Below, in pieces: positions 60,122 to 64,000 of a DNA stretch of 64,000 nt. Numbering within the stretch: position 1 is the first letter of the stretch; every line of letters starts with the position of its first letter. Position numbers and translations under genes: made by a program. The notes beneath the pieces are model-generated. The model made no database searches and was not told where the DNA came from. It worked only from the letters and a program-made list of their open reading frames with translations. This DNA is from Enterobacter asburiae (GTDB lineage: Bacteria; Pseudomonadota; Gammaproteobacteria; Enterobacterales; Enterobacteriaceae), in assembly GCA_011754535.1 (NCBI GenBank), contig JAAQVN010000001.1, forward strand, positions 2,666,001-2,730,000, in the 5' to 3' direction.

Positions 60122-62800
60122 ATGGCTGTTACTAATATCGCTGAACTGAACGCCCTCGTCGAGCGCGTTAAAAAAGCCCAGCGTGAATATGCCAATTTCA
60201 CCCAAGAACAGGTTGATAAAATCTTCCGCGCGGCCGCTCTGGCTGCTGCAGATGCTCGAATCCCTCTCGCTAAAATGGCCGTTGCCGAATCTGGCATGGG
60301 TATCGTTGAAGATAAAGTGATCAAAAACCACTTTGCTTCTGAGTATATCTACAACGCCTATAAAGATGAGAAAACCTGTGGCGTTCTGTCTGAAGACGAC
60401 ACCTTCGGGACGATCACAATCGCCGAACCTATCGGTATCATTTGCGGTATTGTTCCAACCACTAACCCAACTTCAACGGCTATCTTCAAATCACTGATCA
60501 GCCTGAAGACCCGTAACGCAATCATCTTCTCTCCACATCCACGTGCGAAAGACGCGACAAATAAAGCAGCAGACATCGTTCTGCAGGCTGCAATTGCCGC
60601 TGGCGCACCAAAAGATCTGATTGGCTGGATCGACCAACCTTCTGTTGAGCTGTCCAACGCGCTGATGCATCACCCGGACATTAACCTGATTCTGGCGACC
60701 GGTGGTCCTGGCATGGTTAAAGCGGCATATAGCTCCGGTAAACCAGCTATCGGTGTGGGTGCAGGTAACACCCCAGTTGTTATCGATGAAACCGCTGACA
60801 TCAAACGTGCTGTGGCGTCTGTTCTGATGTCTAAAACCTTCGATAACGGCGTTATCTGTGCATCTGAACAGTCTGTTGTTGTTGTCGATTCCGTGTACGA
60901 CGCAGTACGCGAACGTTTCGCCAGCCACGGTGGCTACCTGCTGCAGGGTAAAGAGCTGAAAGCGGTTCAGGACATTATCCTGAAAAATGGCGCGCTCAAC
61001 GCCGCTATCGTGGGTCAGCCAGCCTATAAGATCGCTGAACTCGCAGGCTTTACCGTTCCGGCAACCACCAAAATCCTGATCGGTGAAGTTAAAGTTGTCG
61101 ACGAAAGCGAGCCGTTTGCTCACGAAAAACTGTCTCCAACGCTTGCTATGTACCGTGCGAAAGATTTCGAAGACGCGGTAGAGAAAGCCGAGAAGCTGGT
61201 TGCCATGGGCGGTATCGGTCATACCTCATGTCTGTACACCGACCAGGATAACCAGCCAGAGCGTGTTGCCCACTTCGGTCAGATGATGAAAACAGCCCGT
61301 ATCCTGATTAACACCCCTGCTTCTCAGGGTGGTATTGGCGACCTGTATAACTTTAAACTCGCACCTTCCCTGACTCTGGGTTGTGGTTCCTGGGGTGGTA
61401 ACTCCATCTCTGAAAACGTTGGTCCAAAACACCTGATCAACAAGAAAACCGTTGCTAAGCGAGCTGAAAACATGTTGTGGCACAAACTTCCGAAATCTAT
61501 CTACTTCCGCCGTGGCTCTCTGCCAATCGCGCTGGATGAAGTGATTACTGATGGCCACAAACGTGCGCTCATCGTGACTGACCGTTTCCTGTTCAACAAC
61601 GGCTACGCTGACCAGATCACCTCTGTACTGAAAGCGGCTGGCGTCGAAACTGAAGTGTTCTTCGAAGTTGAAGCTGACCCGACCCTGAGCGTTGTACGCA
61701 AAGGTGCTGAGCTGGCGAATTCATTCAAACCAGATGTGATTATCGCACTGGGTGGTGGTTCCCCAATGGACGCCGCGAAAATCATGTGGGTTATGTACGA
61801 GCATCCGGAAACCCACTTCGAAGAACTGGCGCTGCGCTTTATGGACATCCGTAAACGTATCTACAAGTTCCCGAAAATGGGCGTGAAAGCGAAAATGATC
61901 GCCGTCACTACCACTTCCGGTACCGGTTCAGAAGTGACACCATTTGCGGTGGTAACGGATGACGCAACAGGTCAGAAATATCCACTGGCTGACTACGCGC
62001 TGACCCCAGATATGGCTATCGTTGATGCCAACCTGGTTATGGAGATGCCGAAATCTCTGTGTGCATTCGGTGGTCTGGATGCGGTCACTCACGCCCTGGA
62101 AGCCTACGTTTCTGTACTGGCGTCTGAGTTCTCTGACGGTCAGGCTCTGCAGGCTCTGAAACTGCTGAAAGAAAACCTGCCTGCGTCCTACAACGAAGGT
62201 TCTAAAAACCCAGTAGCACGTGAACGTGTCCACAGTGCAGCAACCATCGCCGGTATCGCGTTTGCGAACGCCTTCCTGGGTGTTTGCCACTCTATGGCGC
62301 ACAAGCTGGGTTCACAGTTCCACATTCCTCACGGTCTGGCGAACGCCCTGTTGATAAGCAACGTTATCCGTTATAACGCTAACGACAACCCAACCAAGCA
62401 GACTGCTTTCAGCCAGTACGACCGTCCGCAAGCGCGTCGTCGTTATGCTGAAATCGCTGACCACCTTGGTCTGAGCGCACCGGGCGACCGTACTGCTGCG
62501 AAGATTGAGAAACTGCTGGCATGGCTGGAAAGCCTGAAAGCTGAACTGGGTATTCCTAAATCTATCCGTGAAGCAGGCGTTCAGGAAGCTGACTTCCTCG
62601 CTCACGTAGACAAGCTGTCTGAAGATGCCTTCGATGACCAGTGTACTGGTGCTAACCCGCGCTACCCCCTGATCTCCGAGCTGAAACAGATCCTGCTGGA
62701 TACCTACTATGGTCGTGAGTTCAAGGAAGGTGACGTTGCTGCTGTGAAAACAGAAGCTCCTGTCATTAAAGCTGACAAGAAAGCGAAGAAAAGTGCTTAA
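60122..62800 (+). CDS. adhE: Bifunctional aldehyde-alcohol dehydrogenase AdhE
   Basis: 892 residues from ATG 60122 (E. coli 891); the upstream in-frame ATG 60047 lies in the leader and is rejected. The N-terminal half is CoA-acylating aldehyde dehydrogenase with catalytic Cys in NGVICASEQS (about residue 246). The C-terminal half is an iron-dependent alcohol dehydrogenase (ALGGGSPMDAAK, then metal-binding His in HSMAHKLGSQFHIPHG). It makes ethanol from acetyl-CoA in fermentation and assembles into spirosomes. The C-terminus is Lys/Ala-rich. Codon use looks strongly biased, as in a highly expressed gene. Confidence 0.98.
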   Translation: MAVTNIAELNALVERVKKAQREYANFTQEQVDKIFRAAALAAADARIPLAKMAVAESGMGIVEDKVIKNHFASEYIYNAYKDEKTCGVLSEDDTFGTITIAEPIGIICGIVPTTNPTSTAIFKSLISLKTRNAIIFSPHPRAKDATNKAADIVLQAAIAAGAPKDLIGWIDQPSVELSNALMHHPDINLILATGGPGMVKAAYSSGKPAIGVGAGNTPVVIDETADIKRAVASVLMSKTFDNGVICASEQSVVVVDSVYDAVRERFASHGGYLLQGKELKAVQDIILKNGALNAAIVGQPAYKIAELAGFTVPATTKILIGEVKVVDESEPFAHEKLSPTLAMYRAKDFEDAVEKAEKLVAMGGIGHTSCLYTDQDNQPERVAHFGQMMKTARILINTPASQGGIGDLYNFKLAPSLTLGCGSWGGNSISENVGPKHLINKKTVAKRAENMLWHKLPKSIYFRRGSLPIALDEVITDGHKRALIVTDRFLFNNGYADQITSVLKAAGVETEVFFEVEADPTLSVVRKGAELANSFKPDVIIALGGGSPMDAAKIMWVMYEHPETHFEELALRFMDIRKRIYKFPKMGVKAKMIAVTTTSGTGSEVTPFAVVTDDATGQKYPLADYALTPDMAIVDANLVMEMPKSLCAFGGLDAVTHALEAYVSVLASEFSDGQALQALKLLKENLPASYNEGSKNPVARERVHSAATIAGIAFANAFLGVCHSMAHKLGSQFHIPHGLANALLISNVIRYNANDNPTKQTAFSQYDRPQARRRYAEIADHLGLSAPGDRTAAKIEKLLAWLESLKAELGIPKSIREAGVQEADFLAHVDKLSEDAFDDQCTGANPRYPLISELKQILLDTYYGREFKEGDVAAVKTEAPVIKADKKAKKSA

Positions 62801-62814
62801 CTGACAGCCTGATG

Positions 62815-62843
62815 AAAAAACCCGCCTTCGTGGCGGGTTTTTT
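62815..62843. terminator. Bidirectional terminator adhE/tdk
   Basis: AAAAAACCCGCC, loop TTCGT, GGCGGGTTTTTT: stem about 62818-62826 with 62832-62840. Confidence 0.95.
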
Positions 62844-62865
62844 TATGTCTGAACAACAGCAGATA

Positions 62866-63480
62866 TTATTTTCTGTTGTCGTGCTGGATCGCCGTGAGCG
62901 AGCCTACGGACAATGCTTCCTTATAATGCTTACGACAGACCGACACATAGCGTTCATTGCCGCCAATCACCACCTGCTCACCGTCCGCATAAGGTTTTCC
63001 GGCATGGTCGAGACGAAGCACCATGCTGGCCTTGCGTCCGCAGAAGCAGATAGTTTTCAGTTCAACCAGCTTATCTGACCAGGCAAGCAGATACTGGCTT
63101 CCGGCAAACAGTTCCCCGCGGAAGTCTGTACGCAGCCCGTAGCACAGGACGGGGATATCGAGCTCATCAACCACTTCAGAGAGCGCGTGCACCTGTTCAC
63201 GCGTCAGGAACTGGCTTTCATCAACCAGAACGCAGTGAATAGGCTCTGACGCATGCGCAGCGCGGATATCCTCCAGCAGGTCAGTTTGCGGGTTAAAAAG
63301 CCTGGCTGGCGAAGAGAGGCCTATTCTGGAACTCACCTTCCCTGCACCGAAGCGATCGTCGATTTCAGCAGTATAAACAACGGTACGCATTCCTCGTTCC
63401 TGGTAATTGTATGAGGATTGGAGCAGCGCGGTGGATTTACCGGCATTCATTGCCGAATAGTAGAAATAAAGTTGTGCCAT
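62866..63480 (-). CDS. tdk: Thymidine kinase
   Basis: 204 residues (205 in E. coli). P-loop SAMNAGKST near residues 9-17, Walker B-like VLVDESQFL with catalytic Glu, lasso-domain zinc cysteines in ICFCGRKA and SVCRKH. It phosphorylates thymidine for salvage. It converges on adhE and diverges from hns. Confidence 0.98.
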   Translation of the reverse strand: MAQLYFYYSAMNAGKSTALLQSSYNYQERGMRTVVYTAEIDDRFGAGKVSSRIGLSSPARLFNPQTDLLEDIRAAHASEPIHCVLVDESQFLTREQVHALSEVVDELDIPVLCYGLRTDFRGELFAGSQYLLAWSDKLVELKTICFCGRKASMVLRLDHAGKPYADGEQVVIGGNERYVSVCRKHYKEALSVGSLTAIQHDNRK

Positions 63481-64000
63481 TGGCCGTCAAACCCTAATCA
63501 ATGTGTAATATTCCCGATGATTCATTGTACCATATTTTGTCTGGTCATCAGCGACACGCCGCACAAACGATGCCGTGCTGAAAGGTGTAAAACACCTTCT
63601 TTTCGCAAAAATAATACGTTAAAACAGAGAGTAATGGAGCTCATGCTGATGAATAGGTTATATGGTTAGCCAAACATAACACTTCTTTTTATAGTGGAAT
63701 CCGCGTTCATTAAAATTCACTATTTATTAACTATTCCTGCCTTAGCGCCGTAGCCTGGAACTAATACAAAAGGCTGATATTTATCCGCCGAAACTATAAT
63801 TCCTGCGGTAAATGTCACAAAAAAAGATGCAAGCGGCGGGGTTAAGCAGGTTATCGTGATAACAAGCGAGACTGTCGAAGAGGAAATTTAAGTTAGCGTA
63901 ATTAATAATAGCGGCTTTATTTAGTATTTTTTGAATTCCTTACATTCCTGGCTATTGCACATCTGAATTTATGGCTCTATTATTAGGTCAACAAACCACC
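63481..64000 (+). promoter_or_regulatory. tdk-hns intergenic region, hns promoter
   Basis: 520 A+T-rich bases without a gene. The last bases (GGTCAACAAACCACC) resemble the E. coli hns leader, so the hns start codon should lie about 30-40 bases past the window end. TTGCAC at 63955-63960 with CTATTA or TATTAT near 63977-63984 is a plausible hns promoter. A-tract-rich DNA here fits H-NS autoregulation. Confidence 0.55.

Overview
The window reads as a contiguous piece of an enterobacterial chromosome, most like Enterobacter or a close relative such as Lelliottia or Leclercia. Nearly every protein is close to its Escherichia coli counterpart and gene order follows the E. coli 27-29 min region (sap, fabI, rnb, pyrF, ribA, acnA, cysB, topA, trp, tonB, cls, opp, adhE, tdk, hns). 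Several blocks differ from E. coli. I saw no tRNA, rRNA, CRISPR array, insertion sequence or phage gene. The genus is an inference from synteny and recalled sequences.

Layout. 1-1963: end of sapC, then sapD and sapF (peptide/putrescine ABC transporter). 2044-8801: an accessory block between sapF and fabI, where E. coli has only ycjD. It holds a TupA-type ATP-grasp gene, a divergent histidine kinase/response regulator pair resembling Acinetobacter AdeS/AdeR, a small membrane protein, and a full-length RND drug-efflux permease resembling AdeB. The membrane-fusion partner (AdeA) that normally precedes adeB is missing. 9055-16901: fabI, a CMD/AhpD-like protein, rnb, pdeR, yciZ, yciT, osmB. 17006-24867: yciH, pyrF, lapB, lapA, pgpB, ribA, acnA and three small genes. 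25206-34806: cysB, topA, yciN, sohB, yciK, btuR, rluB, yciO, rnm.

34883-41651: the complete trp operon with TrpR operator, leader peptide, attenuator, trpE, trpGD, trpCF, trpB, trpA and terminator. 41800-43241: yedEF, at a site where E. coli carries yciGFE. 43285-47749: ompW, a YkgJ-type cysteine-cluster protein, yciC, yciB, yciA, tonB, yciI. 47795-49476: a MarR-GNAT fusion regulator with a 41-bp near-uninterrupted palindrome over its promoter and ribosome-binding site, next to leuE. 49583-52592: yciY, clsA, yciU and a Kv-type ion channel with a C-terminal zinc ribbon (not kch). 52640-58224: oppFDCBA (minus strand). 58996-63480: ychE, adhE with a structured leader, tdk. The last 520 bases are the upstream region of hns, whose coding sequence starts just beyond the window.

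Most of the window is ordinary core metabolism and envelope biology. The most unusual part is the sapF-fabI insertion: a sensor-regulator pair facing an orphan efflux pump permease that may have to borrow its periplasmic adaptor and outer-membrane channel from elsewhere in the genome. Start codons were chosen by ribosome-binding site and by comparison with recalled E. coli protein lengths. No database search or alignment was run.
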